Under the pieces are notes generated by a model. The model searched no databases. It was not told the origin of the DNA and saw nothing but the letters and a program-made list of their open reading frames with translations. DNA of 64,000 bases. It comes from Parietaria judaica. Its lineage: Eukaryota; Streptophyta; Magnoliopsida; Rosales; Urticaceae. How positions within the stretch are numbered: position 1 is the first letter of the stretch; each line of letters begins with the position of its first letter. The position numbers were made by a program, and so were the translations under genes. Of this stretch, positions 35,258 to 47,240 are shown one piece after another. The DNA lies in assembly GCA_954871525.1 (NCBI GenBank), contig OX940864.1, positions 17,416,001-17,480,000 on the forward strand, written 5' to 3'.

Positions 35258-36717
35258 ATGGCATTGCCTTTGCGAGCTCTCTTTGGGTCACTTTTATTTA
35301 TAGTAATTTCGTTTCTTGTCGCTGGTCATGTCGATGCATGGGGGCCCCACCAACGCCAAGGGCGGGGGCGAGCTGTGGGTCGAGCAAGGCGGGGGATTCC
35401 CCAGAAGCATCACCATAGGCCCAACTTCAAGCCTGGACCTTGGACACCCGCCCATGCCACCTTCTACGAGGGCGGCTCCGGAACATTCGGTAGGGACAAA
35501 TATAATTGTGACGACCCAAATATTTTACTTGATTTAAAATAATTGTATTCGAATTTACTAGTAATATTAGTATAATTAATCATTCACTTAGTTAAGAAAT
35601 TGCCAAGACGTACATACGTTGGCTTGTCATGCATGCATGGCTAAAATAGGTTATATATTTTGAATTTTCAAAAAAGTAACTTTCTTATATTAAACGACCA
35701 TAATATATAAACCCTCCTGTGTAAATTGAATATACCAAAATACCCTCTCCAAAATATTGAAAATATGCCGTACTTCCAAGTTCCAATTTCTCCTCCTATT
35801 GTCAGAAAATCGAATTGTGTGAGAGAGACTATTCAATCATAAGAGCTACAAATAGCAGAACCCAACAAATTTAAATTACAGACTGTCTGACCAAACATCT
35901 GACATCGTGACCCTGCTGTTCCTCGTACTGCAGGCGGCGCGTGCGGGTACGACGACGTGGTGAGAGAAGGCTACGGTATGCAGACTGTGGCGCTGAGCGA
36001 GGCAATGTTCAACAATGGTCAAGCGTGCGGCTCGTGCTATGAGATCAAGTGCGTGAACGACCCCGAGTGGTGCAAGCCGGGGCAGCCCTCGCTCTTCGTG
36101 ACGGCCACCAACCACTGCCCGCCCAACTACTACCAGGCGAGTGACAACGGAGGGTGGTGCAACCCGCCGCTCCACCATTTCGACATTGCCAAGCCCGTCT
36201 TCCTCAATATCGCGGAGTACCGCGGAGGAATCATCCCAGTCTCATACCGCAGGTCGGTTTTCTCTCTCGATATTAGGGTTGTTTTTGCAGTCTAAGTATC
36301 TCTTAGGTAAAAGATAAATGAATTAAGATTACCTAACTGTAAACACTAATAAAGATCCGACGGGCGAACGAAATATAGTCCGACGACTAATACTAATTCC
36401 TTTACAGGGTTCCGTGCACAAAGAAAGGAGGAATCCGGTTCACCATAACCGGAAACCCGTACTTCAATGAGGTCCTGGTGTGGAATGTGGGCGGTGCAGG
36501 CGACGTGACGAGCTTGCAAGTGAAAGGAAACAAGAACATCAAATGGACGCCGATGAAGCGCATGTGGGGCCAGAAATGGGTGACCGACGCTATGCTCGTT
36601 GGTGAATCTCTCACATTTAGGGTTAGGGCAAGCGACGGAAGATTCTCGACCGCTTGGCACGTCACCCCCAAGAATTGGCAGTTTGGCCAAACCTTTGAAG
36701 GGAAGAACTTTAGATAG
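35258..36717 (+). CDS. EXPA: Alpha-expansin (cell-wall loosening protein)
   Basis: Exons 35258-35489, 35934-36252 and 36408-36717 give 861 bp (286 aa) with consistent phases. Residues 1-27 form a signal peptide ending near 'HVDA'. The double-psi beta-barrel domain follows ('HATFYEG', 'GACGYDD', '[10 protein letters not shown]', '[11 protein letters not shown]', and the HFD motif in '[11 protein letters not shown]'). The C-terminal carbohydrate-binding domain has '[10 protein letters not shown]', 'NVGGAGDV' and the Trp-containing '[13 protein letters not shown]'. Expansins act in the wall without hydrolysis, loosening cellulose-hemicellulose contacts during growth. Unusual: about 38 residues rich in Arg, His, Gly and Pro lie between the signal peptide and HATFY, where typical alpha-expansins have only about 10. 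The C-terminal consensus positions are also diverged, suggesting a divergent subclade. The ATG is preceded by AAAAG. Confidence 0.93.
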
Positions 36718-37479
36718 AGAGCATAAATGAAGCCCTAAATTCAAAATCGCAAGTCCCGGGTCGTCGGTTTTGTTTGTTTGACTGTTTGTGTGTGTTTGGC
36801 CACAAATTTGCCCCTTTTACTTGTAATACAAGGCATTAGAATGGCGGATTTTGTTTACTCTTCTTCTTTTCTTGAATACAATGAGATCGAAGAAGTAACT
36901 TTAAAATTTGTGTCCCAAATAATCGGATTCGGATTCTGTCACTTGCCGGTTTGGAATCGTTGTGCTTTTTTTTTTTTTCAAAATCATTTTAAAATAAAAC
37001 TTTTTCTACGAAAAGTGACAATAGAAAAAGAAAGAAAAAAAGTTATTAAACGTATGGTTAATAAAGTGACGAGATTATGATTTGTGTGTATATTTGCTTC
37101 TGATACATCCCGAGACCTTGATCTCGTAACAAGACCCGAGATGCAAACTCGAACACTCGATTACAAATATAGCAAGAATGGAACAAAGAACCCTATAACT
37201 CAATTCCGTGTCAATTTAGAGATCAAAGATTGAATTAATTAGGATTTAGATAATTTTAATAAATGAGAAAAGACCCAATTATATATAGCTAGTGTCAAAA
37301 TTGCAAGTACAAATTATCCAAATCAAAGATAAACTATATAGAACACTCTCTCCCCTCTTGGGGCCTAGGGCTGATACCCCTTCCCCCTATCGTGCCTCGG
37401 GTTTGAGGTCTCGTGCTCGGACCCGTTGCTCGGTTCCGGGCTATGGTAAGTCACACTGTATTTAGGATCCGTAACAGCT
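36718..37479. other. Convergent intergenic region between expansin and WDR3
   Basis: Holds the 3' ends of both genes. 36841-37080 is an open but unsupported frame. 37090-37460 contains GC-richer text ('acatcccgagaccttgatctc', 'ggtttgaggtctcgtgctcg') that looks like old repeat DNA but has no clear termini. Confidence 0.35.
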
Positions 37480-40400
37480 TCATTTCTTGGTCTTCTTTTT
37501 TCTTTTCCCGACACCTGTCTCAGTTCTTGCCGCCAAACGTTTCGAATGCTTTAAGCGGATTTCCTGTAGTTTCGATTTCGCATCTTTGAAGAGTGCATCT
37601 GACCTCGAAGACATCAGCTCCTGAAATATCAAACGAAAAGTAATTTGGTGTTAATACAAATAAATTAGATAGTTAAAATGTTTCGGGTTTGGACTTCTGG
37701 ATTTTATTAAATATATAGGAGATTTATCGTCAAGATTTTACTCTCTTTTAATATATGATTTCAACTAAAATTAAAAAGTACCAAGTAAAAGTAATCAGAT
37801 ATTAGGAGATTAGAGAAGAGTACCATAATATGATGCATTGCTGCGACGTTGAAACCAATAGTGTCTTTGAAAACCTGAAACAAATCCGTCCTTGTGATGT
37901 AATAAACAAAAATCTACTGTTTAGATTTCAACGGTCGCTATCGGGAAAAAAATTTAAAAATCTTCCCTTTAACCAAATATAGCAAAACCGGAATTCGATA
38001 TCTCTCATAAATTAAAAGACCTTAGTCAAGAAACTACCTTAATGCTCGGGTAAAGGACCTCTTGAAGGTTACTCAAACCCGGCCTCGCGGATGGAGTGGA
38101 AATCAACTGATTGAAATGAGTCTGCAACAGAATCGTTGAAAGTCTACACACGAGTTCGACCTGCAAAATTGAAATATTATTAGTACATTGCAACAGCTCG
38201 TAAGTTCATGTCGAATTTGGGAATAATTTTAGGATTATTTTAAGCGAGAACCAAAAAAATAATACCTTGTCAGGATTCAAAATCCAGTCTTTTAAGTAAC
38301 CAGAAAGCTTGAAAGCATCTGAGAATGGTAAAGCCTGCATAAAAAATTGAATAAATAAAACGAATAACAAACGAAATAGTTATTCCTTTTATAATACGCC
38401 CCGAGCTCTCCCTAATGATGTATCTCCCACGGGAGTGGCGCCTAATATATAAATTTGAAAACCCTAATCCCTATTTTTAACAAACTACCAAAACTGCCCC
38501 TAATAACTTAAAAGGCTAAAACATAAATAACAATAAAATTTACTTCATAATAAATTAAATCTCACACGTACCAAGAGAGCCTGTTCCAAATCACTTGTAT
38601 GGACGTTCGAAACTGCTCGTAAAATGTAGTCCGAAGGAGACAGCCCAAGCATTAACACATTTGGTGGAAACTCGGAAACCCGTCCTCTTGCTTGCTCCTC
38701 CTGAAATTACAAAACAAAAAAGGTTAATTTGGCATAACAAAGGGAAACCAATTAGGGTGAAAATGGTTATAGGATTTCTTGCAAATTACCATTTTAAATA
38801 TTGCAACCTGATATCCGGTGTTCGAGAACGGAAACCAGATTTTTCTAAATGGAAACTGTTTTCTAATTTTCCAAAAACCGGTTCCGTATAAAGCCAGTTT
38901 TTTATGGAACGAATAAAAATTCAAAAATTTGACTTCAATAAGACACATAACTAATTCTTGAAGGAATTACATTCTATAGTCGATTTTTTAACATGTCGGA
39001 AAACGAAGAACCCAGAAAAATTTACCCCAAAAGTATAGGTTAACATACCTTTTAAATTAGTTTTACAACCGAATAGATTTTTTTTTCAAAAAAAAAATTA
39101 ATATTCAGAATATTCGGATTCTATGAACCTATTTCAGCCTTATAACCTTCACCCCGAGTAAACACATGGGAAAAATCGATAGCGCATATCAATCTTTTTC
39201 CATACTCGCACAAGTTTCAAACTGAATGTATTCACTATATGAAGGAGCATTGCGAGACGAATATAAATGTACCTCATGTTCGTTCTTTCGCTTCAACTCA
39301 GCTTCTGCAATATCCAGCGCATCAATAATAGAATCGGTTGCCGAAACGGTTTCTTTAGATTTCTTTCCAGCCACGGCCACAGCTCCTTCCTCGGGAATTT
39401 CCTCTCTCAGAACATATTTATTATCAAACGCATCGGACTCCAACTCTTCCTCGAACCTCTTCTCTTTTTCTTCCTGCCCATTCAATTATTTTCCCATGTT
39501 CGGTTAAAAATTCAGTTAAAATCCAATTCAAAACAGGTTAAAACTGAGTAATAAAATGGTTTGCCAACATATTTCGTAATGAAACAGCAGACTCATGTTT
39601 TCAAAATAACATGATATTTTTAACTAAACTGTATACTATTTATGTATTAAAAAAAAAAACCCTAAAACAGCATCCTGGTAACCGATTAGGTAACATGTAT
39701 GAAGTATCGGTTAATCAATTTTTAATATTCTGTAGACTTTGTTCTGGCTATCAGTTAATAACAGTTCTCTTTTCAGCCCTGTCTAGCATAATTACCACAT
39801 ATATGGAGCTTGATAAAAAAATAAAAATATATCCATTGTTCCTATAGAAATGAAGAAATTTAATGCATGATAATGTCTTGAAAAAAAGGAAAAAAAAAAA
39901 ACATGATAGCCTCTAGCGTACTAAACACTATATAATCCATACATAAACATTTATATATTTAAAATAAATAAAAAAACCTAAAACCACAACAAAATAACCA
40001 ATTAACCAAATTTTGATTAACTGTACTGAATATACCGTGATGAAAATGAATTATTAATTAATCTTATTGAAATGAGAAGAAGAAACATACCTCGAGGAAA
40101 AAAGGTTCTTCTGTACGATCCCAACGTCGTATGGACCGGTCATGAGATCCGGAGACGATAAAGTCACCACGGTTACTAACCGCAAGACACCAAACACCAG
40201 CATGGTGTCCTTCCAAAGTCAAAAGCAGCTCACGTTTATCAGCATCCCAATATTTAATTAAATTATCTTTCCCGGCACTAAAAAAGTAATGGGTGCTCCG
40301 TACAAAGCGTACTGCTGAAACGCTGCAGCATCAATTATGTCGTCAATTGTAAAATCCCGTCCATATATAAAAATTAGAAAGATAATCTTATTTCAAATGC

Positions 40401-43400
40401 AGGTAAGTCACCTCTCTTTATGTGCAAAAATGGACCATCGACAGTTACCAAAATCTAGCCCCCAAATTTTTACGTCTTTGTCAGCAGAACCGGTTATGAG
40501 GAGATCTGAATCTGACGAAATATCCATGCATAGAATAGGAAGCTTGTGACCATATAAGGGAAGGAAGAGCTTGAGCGATTCGAAATAGAAAACCTGGAAA
40601 GTGAATGCAAAAGCAGGACAAGATTGAAGAAGATTAATTATCATCCAAGGCAACTAAACCAAGGTGTATATCGCTCTCTATATATCAAGGTTTGAATATT
40701 CTATAAAAGCCTTGCGGCGGCATACGCCTTGAAACATACCGAGACGTTAGCTTTTAAAATGAGAATATTAATTAATTGGATGAACATGATTCGGATATCC
40801 TTTCCGCATATTTACACACTGAACGAATGTCTAATTCTAAAATAAAATAATTCATCGAAACTACAATACGTATCTAAAATAAGAAACCCATTGAAGTCAA
40901 ATAAAAAAAACAACAAATCAGAAAAAGAATTAAGGCAAGTTGACCTCACCTTCACCGTGTTATCCAACAGAGCGACAGCAACAAACTTAGAATCGGGACT
41001 GACAGCAACGGAAAGAACGTCGTGGGTCATCGTCATACTCCTTACATTTGTCACATTTAAGTGCCCAGGGTTCTACAAAATAGAGCAGTTTCAGTGCTTC
41101 TTTCATATCTAACAAATATCATTATATCAAAAAGCATCTGCGTTTACAATAGTAATGTTAGTATTGTGAGGTGAAACCCGTAACTGGTTCCGGGAAACAG
41201 TTTCAAAACCAGTACAAGCATACGGTTTTCTTAAAATTCAACACCGGTACAGGTTTTTATCTCTTGAAACCCAAATCAAAATAACATATCTAAATTATGT
41301 CCCAATTCCAAAGTTCAAATGAAAATAACATATTTTAACTAACCTTAAAGCTAGTAATTTTTTTCAGAAGAAACCAACCCTAAAGCTAATAATATAATAT
41401 AAAAGCTAAAACCTACAAAATCATTATTATAATTGATGACCGGTTTCCAGTGTGGACCGAGAGTTTGTAGCTGTGAAAAAACAGTTAAACAGTTTTTTTA
41501 ACTCCAAAACCAGATTTCCAGATTTTCCTGTTTCCGATGTAAAAATTCCACTCGTCACTTTTCTAATTCACAAGACATCACGATGTATTACGGTTACCAA
41601 ATCAACATAAATAACGTAAAGATAGTAGGACAAACATACTTGAGCAGATTTTTTTCCAGCTTGGTACTCCCAAAACTTAACATCATGATCTGCACTTCCG
41701 GTCACAAACCCGCTTTCGTCAGGTATTGCTGCAATGGAATTGACCGAGCCACCATGAGCTACGACCGCCTCAATACATGTGCCATTTCCGATCTCAATCA
41801 CCTCAAGCTTCCCGTTTTTTGTTCCAACTATTCCATACTTACTGTGAGGAAGGATCAACCCACATAGCCCAAATTCAGAATCAATAGTCCGAAGGCAAGA
41901 ACCCGTGCTAGGGTTCCAAATCTTCACCTCATTGTGACTGGTCGACATCAAAAGAGTGTTGTCAGGGTTGAGAGTGACGCTTCGAATGTCAGAACGATGT
42001 CCCTGTAACTCAATAGCACTCGTTTTGCTGCTTGTTTTGTCTTCAACAGAGTGAAATTCTAATAAATTATTGTTCAACGACAATGCAATAGTGGCCAAAG
42101 AGTTCTTTGAGGCAATTGGTGAGAATGAGATGGAAGATATCTTTCTGCCAGCTCGTACGGTTTGAATTTGCTTGAACATATCGGAGACTGTAATTTCCGA
42201 TTCTTCCTTTTCCGAGGAAGTTTTTTTCTCTTTCCTCTTATGCCTACGTTTCGCTTTTTTCTTCGATTCAGCTTCATCCAAAACCCGGAAGATTTCTACA
42301 GTCTTCCCTGCAGATTGACAAGCCAACAAGTTTCCGTCCTTGTTGAACCGCACTGTGGAAACCCTATCCTTGCTTTCTCGTGTAATTTCACCAAACTTTG
42401 TCAGAACACTCCACTTATCTTTCTTCGACAAATCTCCCTCGTTCGCGATCTCGTCTTTTTCTCTATCATCAACCAATTTCCTTTCAACTAATTCCTCCTT
42501 CACACTGTAAAACCGAAGCTCCAGATCAGCAGATCCAGAAACTAAATATCGTTCTTCCGGGTCAACATCTATTGACCAGATTTCACTATGGTGACCACCG
42601 ACAATTTGCATACAGTGCTGGGTGTCAAGGTCCCACACCCTCAAAAATTTGTCTTTCGATGATGTAACAAGCTTCTTCCCAGAATCCAAGAACACAACAT
42701 CAGTAACCTGCAAAATATATTGAAAAAATTATTATTCATTCAGCAAAATATCAAATATGCCCAAAATTCCACAAAATGTGTAAAGAAAGTCAAATAAACA
42801 CCTGGTCTTTGTGCCCTTTAAGCCGGAAAAGACCGGTCTCACCGACAACGTCCCACAAAATGACGTCATTGTCATTGCTTCCAGAGGCAAGCATGGAACC
42901 AAGCTTGTTGAAACGCAGAGCAGTCACAGCGCCTTTATGCCCGTTCAACGTGGTCTCGCAGCTACCTTTATCCGAATCCCATATTCTAATACTACCGTCT
43001 GCATAACCACTAGCTACCTGTAATGCAAATGATGAGCATTTCAGTCCTTTTTGCTAGTAATGTTTTTTGTAGCAAAAAATTAACCATTTTTACCCTTCAA
43101 TTTATAAAAATGTTGCTTTTCGTACCTATTGTTCATATAGGACGACAAATAAACAATCAAATCTAACTAAAAAGTCTAAAATAGCTTGTAAATCTATAAG
43201 TTATCTATAAGAAATGGACTTAGAAGTATATATACCAATACTATAAGAAGAAATGGACATAAGAAATGATCAAATCAATATATATATATATATATATGAT
43301 ATATCAACGATACACACGGGATATACACAAAAGCACTGAAGTTTACTTTCATGGCTGCAACTAAACCCGACATGGACAAAGACGAAAACAAGGAAGTCGT

Positions 43401-43867
43401 GGAAATGAGTCCAAAAAAGACTAGAAAACCAATATACATCGACCATACAACTGGAACAAACACAAAAGCATTGATTTTTACTTCCATGGCCACAACTAAA
43501 CCTCAAAATCAATGCAGAATAGTGTGTGTGTGTGTGTGTATATATCGACGATACAACCGGACGAAACACAAAATCACCGAATTATTCTTCCATGGCTGCA
43601 GCTAATTCCTAACATCGAGCAAGAGAGTCGTACCATATTGGAGGGTGAGACGGCAATGGCGGTGACTCCGAGAGAAGCGCCCTGGGAGGCGGTAGTCGGG
43701 GCTAGGGTTTTGGTGCAGACGCCTTGGCGGACGTGCCAGACGGCGACTTTCTCGAGAGCCGGCGCGAAGAGGTGCTTGCCGGAGACGTCGAAGGCAATGT
43801 TGGCGGCGTTGGAGGCGATGACGCCAAACGCCGCCGCGGGCTCGTAGCGGAGGTAGGCCTTCACCAT
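37480..43867 (-). CDS. WDR3: WDR3/UTP12 (Dip2) WD40 protein of the small-subunit processome
   Basis: Twelve exons on the minus strand: 43867-43634, 43017-42802, 42707-41640, 41072-40950, 40593-40412, 40322-40091, 39473-39273, 38700-38572, 38334-38266, 38160-38038, 37874-37824, 37620-37480. Splice sites are GT-AG, phases agree, and the total is 2769 bp (922 aa), near the usual 940-950. The N-terminus '[17 protein letters not shown]' is diagnostic. Two sets of WD repeats follow (for example '[12 protein letters not shown]', '[12 protein letters not shown]', '[13 protein letters not shown]', '[11 protein letters not shown]'), separated by a basic insert ('[14 protein letters not shown]') near residue 300. 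After an acidic linker (686-752) comes the Utp12 domain (about 770-880) and a lysine-rich, nucleolar-type C-terminus. UTP12 joins the UTP-B complex in early 18S rRNA processing. Intron 1 holds CA/TA microsatellites and a degenerate 130-bp repeat. It appears intact. Confidence 0.95.
43300..43606. repeat. Degenerate tandem repeat in WDR3 intron 1
   Basis: The module 'cgatacaaccgga...ttcttccatggctgcagctaa' recurs in diverged form near 43305, 43440 and 43548, with (TA)n at about 43279-43297 and (TG)n at about 43521-43538. ORFs across it are artefacts. Confidence 0.6.
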
Positions 43868-43909
43868 TGTCGCCGCTCGAAGCTCTCTTCAATGGCGGAG
43901 AGAGAAAGC

Positions 43910-44140
43910 TTAGGGTTTTGAGTTCGTTGCAGACAGGGGTTTTTCCAGGGTTCTGTTGGTTGATGATGACGTCAGCGAGAGGCTTATTGGGCCTCTCTGT
44001 ATTTGGGCCTAATTAATACTCAATGGGCTTTAACGCGCTTTTAATTATCACGTATATACTTCAGCTTCAATATATTAGGTATACTTCTATACTACGGATA
44101 GCTATTTATTGGGTTTATTGGGCTTCTCTTTATTTGGGCC
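43910..44140 (-). promoter_or_regulatory. WDR3 promoter: telo-box plus clustered site II motifs
   Basis: A telo-box (AAACCCTAA on the minus strand) lies at 43910-43918, 43 bp before the ATG. Five TGGGCC/TGGGCT site II words occur at 43988, 44004, 44024, 44119 and 44135. This pairing is the known signature of plant ribosome-biogenesis and ribosomal-protein promoters, which fits a processome subunit. That the sites are used is inference. Confidence 0.7.
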
Positions 44141-44263
44141 AAAACTGATATTATATTAAGGTTTCTTTAGTTATAAGTGAAATAAATAAATAAAAATCAC
44201 TTTAAAATCTTTCTTCTCAAAATACGATTGAAAAATTATAAGTTGATGTTCAGATTTTACGAG

Positions 44264-44561
44264 TGTTAATGCGTAAAAATGGCTTTAACTTAGAACTTGG
44301 TCCACGGTTCGGAGTCCGAGCTGGACTCGGTCAACCCGTGGATAATCGGATGTAGAGTCAACGCGGGTTGACTATTGATCGTCAAAGCTAGAGGCGAGTC
44401 CTTCGTCATTGGCGAGCCTCCGAGTTATTCTTGGCGATCCTGGATGAACTTCCCTCCTTGGCGAGCTCCTCGTCTAGACGAATTCCTTGTCTTGGCGAAG
44501 CTCCGGGATGTTCTTGATGATTCCTGATGATTTTCCTTCCTAGACGAAGTTCCGTAGTGTT
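44264..44561 (-). repeat. LTR-B copy 2, left piece (split by the inserted LTR element)
   Basis: Begins TGTTAATGCG and matches 3837-4160 ('ggctttaacttag', 'gagtcaacgcg', 'gatcgtcaaagc', 'ttcttggcgat'). It ends with the target duplication GTGTT (44557-44561) and resumes at 54213. Confidence 0.8.
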
Positions 44562-45564
44562 TGTTAAGGTCGGATTTGGTCAAATCCATCCTCAACACAA
44601 CTCGTGTCGTTTTGCCCACAAACGACATGGAAGGGGGCGAGGAAGTTCAACCCCGAGGGGGATTATCCCCGACGAGGATGATCCCCGAGGAAGTTCAGCC
44701 CCGAGGGGGATTATCCCCGACGAGGAAAATCTCCGAGGGAGTTCAACCCCGAGGGGGATTATCCCCGACGAGGATAATCTCCGAGGAAGCTCATCACCCG
44801 AGGATAATCTCCGAGGAAGCTCATCGCCCGAGGGAATTATCTCCTACGAGGATAATCTCCGAGGGAGTTCTACCGCGAGTGGGATTATTCCCGAGGAGGA
44901 TCATCCCCGAGGAGGTTTGATCACGAGGAAGTACAGCCACACAAAAGCAAGTTGCGAAGAAGTGTCCCATCACACTCGACGAGGGATTTCGTCGTGATGA
45001 TTATGCAGAGTCCGATGACGGCTGAAGGGACGTGCATTTAATGAAGCTCACCTACCCACTCGATAAAAGGCGTCAGCGCCGGGGCTTGCAAAGCCCGATG
45101 ACGGTTGAAGGGTCGTGCATTTAATGAAGCTCACCTACCTAAAATGACAGTCTGCTCGGAAGCGACGTAAAGCAGAAATCCGCCGTGCCTTCCATCGAAT
45201 CACTCTGGGGAGCGAATGATTAAAAAGGGAAAAGGCGGGAAAAATGCTAGGGGGCATAATGTAAATCGTAAACTCTATAAAAGGGGAGATAAGCCTCATT
45301 CGAAGGGGGGAAAGTGGGGGAAAAAAAAGATAGAGGAAAGAGACCCAAAAAAGAGAGGAAGAAATCTTGTAATAGAAAAAGGCCAAGGAAACAGAGAAAT
45401 CTGAGGCTCATGATCCTTCATCTGTCCAGCTATTCAACGGAAGAAAACCGAGCTCATTTCGGAAATTATAATAAAACAGAGATATTCATCATTTGTTGTT
45501 ATTTATTTGTTATTTGATGATTATCTTTATGACTGGAAAAGGGTGGTGAAAAACCCCCTCTACA
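44562..45564 (+). repeat. 5' LTR (1003 bp)
   Basis: TGTTAAGGTCGG...CCTCTACA. It has three to four subrepeats of about 46 bp built around the palindrome GGGGATTATCCCC (44650-44790), an 87-bp-spaced pair of 'gaagggacgtgcatttaatg' words, and a TATA box CTCTATAAAAGG at about 45274-45285. Confidence 0.92.
45276..45282 (+). promoter_or_regulatory. TATA box of the 5' LTR
   Basis: TATAAAA in an LTR position typical for the U3/R junction; an identical box is in the right LTR. It would drive the element transcript that includes the F-box ORF. Confidence 0.75.
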
Positions 45565-45567
45565 GTT

Positions 45568-45585
45568 TGGCGCCCACCGTGGGGC
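45568..45585 (+). other. Primer-binding site (tRNA-Lys type)
   Basis: TGGCGCCCACCGTGGGGC, three bases after the LTR end, complementary to the 3' end of plant tRNA-Lys(CUU) as I recall it. Confidence 0.8.
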
Positions 45586-45627
45586 TATTGTTTTCTTTCT
45601 AACTCACAGCCAGGAATTTGGAGGATC

Positions 45628-45771
45628 ATGACGTCATTAAGCGACGCCATCGTCAGCAGCGTGCTCGAGGTGGTAACTGAGCGCGCGAAAACAGCGAGCA
45701 TAATCCAAGGAGGCAACTCAAGGGGCAGAAGTGACGTAAGAAGGGGAGACGTACGGACTCCTTGCGTTTAA
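45628..45771 (+). CDS. Short leader ORF at the position of a lost gag start
   Basis: A 47-residue frame (starting 'MTSLSDAIVSSVLEVV') begins after a leader ('ttctttctaactcacagcc') homologous to the gag leader of the element at 1-2143. Its sequence is no longer gag-like. It is either a degenerate gag start or a chance frame; translation is unproven. Confidence 0.35.
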   Translation: MTSLSDAIVSSVLEVVTERAKTASIIQGGNSRGRSDVRRGDVRTPCV

Positions 45772-46087
45772 GAGGGGTAGACGTATAGACGGTTAATCAG
45801 GAAAAGAAGCGCACGCATACCAAGAAGTCGGAGTGGCTCCCGAAGCGTCATGAAGTGACAGCGAAGCAGGGAATACGGAGGGTCGCGTGCGAAACAATCG
45901 GCGGCTATAAAATGGGAAGTTTGGAGAGGACCAGGGAGAACAAGTCTGCATAAGTGAAAACGAATTCGGTTAACTCTCAGATAAGTGCAAATCTTTCCAC
46001 CCAGAGAATAAAAGTTCCTTTCTTACTCCGGAACCAGTTTTTGTTAGTGTTTTCACGTTACACGTCGAGAAAGCATACAAAAAAGAA

Positions 46088-46969
46088 ATGGCGCTCAGGG
46101 AAGAAATTATTGGCCAAAGCTACACAGACGAGTCAGAGATGATAGTGGACGAAGGTTGGGAATGGCCCAAGGAAGACGCCACGGAAAGCCTGCGGAGCCA
46201 GGAGGAGCTAAGAATACCAGGTGAACCACACCCCGCGTTGGAACTGGTCCTGCCGTATCTTATGCCCGAGGAGCTCCTCGCGTTGGAGATGGTATGCACG
46301 TCATTGCGCGACGAGGTTCGGGAAAACAGCCTTCTGTGGCGCAACATCAGCATCTACAACCCGTTGAGCGAGCGGATGGAAGACGACAATCTCCTGGGGC
46401 TGGCGAGGAGGTCTCAAGGGAAGATGGAGACTTTGACGCTGGATGGGTGCTTCGAGGTCACCAACACCGCGTTGAAGACAATTCTGCAGGACAACCCGAC
46501 GCTCGTAAAACTATGCCTGCCTCGCTGCCACCGAATCACCTTAGACGACGTGGTCAACAACCTGTCCACCATCAAGCACGGGATAAAATTCTTAAGGGTC
46601 AACGGGCTATTTCCCAGGGCCAAACTCGAAAACCTTCCCCCGCTGCTCACGGCGGGGAACCCAACCGATTACCCCGAGCAGCAGGCGCCCGCCCCACGCG
46701 GTCGACTGCTCGACATAGAGTTCTGCAGGAGGTGCGACAGAAACGTTTTTATCTACGAGAAGACCACGAAGGTGCGAGCGGGAGACTCCATCCGCCCGCC
46801 GTGTTTTGGCCGACGCCGAGGTAGTGGTGCTTGCGGTTTTTGCAGGTCATGCTACATCCTCGGTACCACGTGGTACACCCACCTCTGCACGAAATGTAAC
46901 TTCGGGCGCCCCAGCATAGACTCCCTGGAGAAGGTCGTAACGACGGCCTGCTCGATCATCGAGGAATAG
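46088..46969 (+). CDS. SKIP14-like F-box protein captured by an LTR retrotransposon
   Basis: An intronless 293-aa ORF in sense orientation. Residues 46-92 form an F-box ('HPALELVLPYLMPEELLALE', then 'VCTSLRDEV' and 'SLLWRNI'). Residues 97-170 are leucine-rich-repeat-like ('METLTLDGCFEVTNTALKTI', 'LVKLCLPRCHRIT', 'GIKFLRVNG'). The C-terminus (215-280) is cysteine-rich ('LDIEFCRRCD', 'CGFCRSC', 'LCTKC'). This order is that of plant F-box protein SKIP14, an SCF substrate adaptor, but it is shorter and its cysteine-rich tail has diverged. The lack of introns suggests capture through an RNA intermediate, though SKIP14 gene structure should be checked. The ORF has no stops, so it may be maintained or recently acquired. 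Host-gene status is unlikely because it lies between paired LTRs. Confidence 0.8.
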   Translation: MALREEIIGQSYTDESEMIVDEGWEWPKEDATESLRSQEELRIPGEPHPALELVLPYLMPEELLALEMVCTSLRDEVRENSLLWRNISIYNPLSERMEDDNLLGLARRSQGKMETLTLDGCFEVTNTALKTILQDNPTLVKLCLPRCHRITLDDVVNNLSTIKHGIKFLRVNGLFPRAKLENLPPLLTAGNPTDYPEQQAPAPRGRLLDIEFCRRCDRNVFIYEKTTKVRAGDSIRPPCFGRRRGSGACGFCRSCYILGTTWYTHLCTKCNFGRPSIDSLEKVVTTACSIIEE

Positions 46970-47240
46970 GCCCCAGAGTAAGGCTCATACACTGCTCGGC
47001 GCGCAGGGAGGATTAGAAGTGACTACTTTTCAGCCTTATTAGATGATAGAAGTTTCGTTGGTTTTGTTTTTGGGTTTTTAATGTCTGTGTATAGTTTTCT
47101 TTTTGGCACTATATTTGTTAAGAAACGAGCGGAATTATAAGTTGGCAAAAGTGTGTATGCAACTCCGCTCGGTGAATGTACCAAATAGGAGGAAGTTCAA
47201 AAAAAAATAAAAAATAAAAAATAATATGATATTATGTATA
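46970..47240. other. 3' flank of the captured F-box ORF
   Basis: Looks like a former 3' UTR ('ggtgaatgtaccaaataggagg', then A-rich 'aaaaaaataaaaaat') directly followed by the 55-bp array. The A-rich end may mark the 3' end of the captured transcript. Confidence 0.4.

Noticed and set aside
45135..45386. Hydrophobic minus-strand 83-aa ORF, also present at 53778-54029
   Set aside because: It lies in both LTRs because the LTRs are copies; no independent evidence for a membrane protein.
46294..46824. Overlapping 176-aa plus-strand ORF inside the F-box gene
   Set aside because: An alternate frame of the GC-rich F-box ORF with no recognisable domain.
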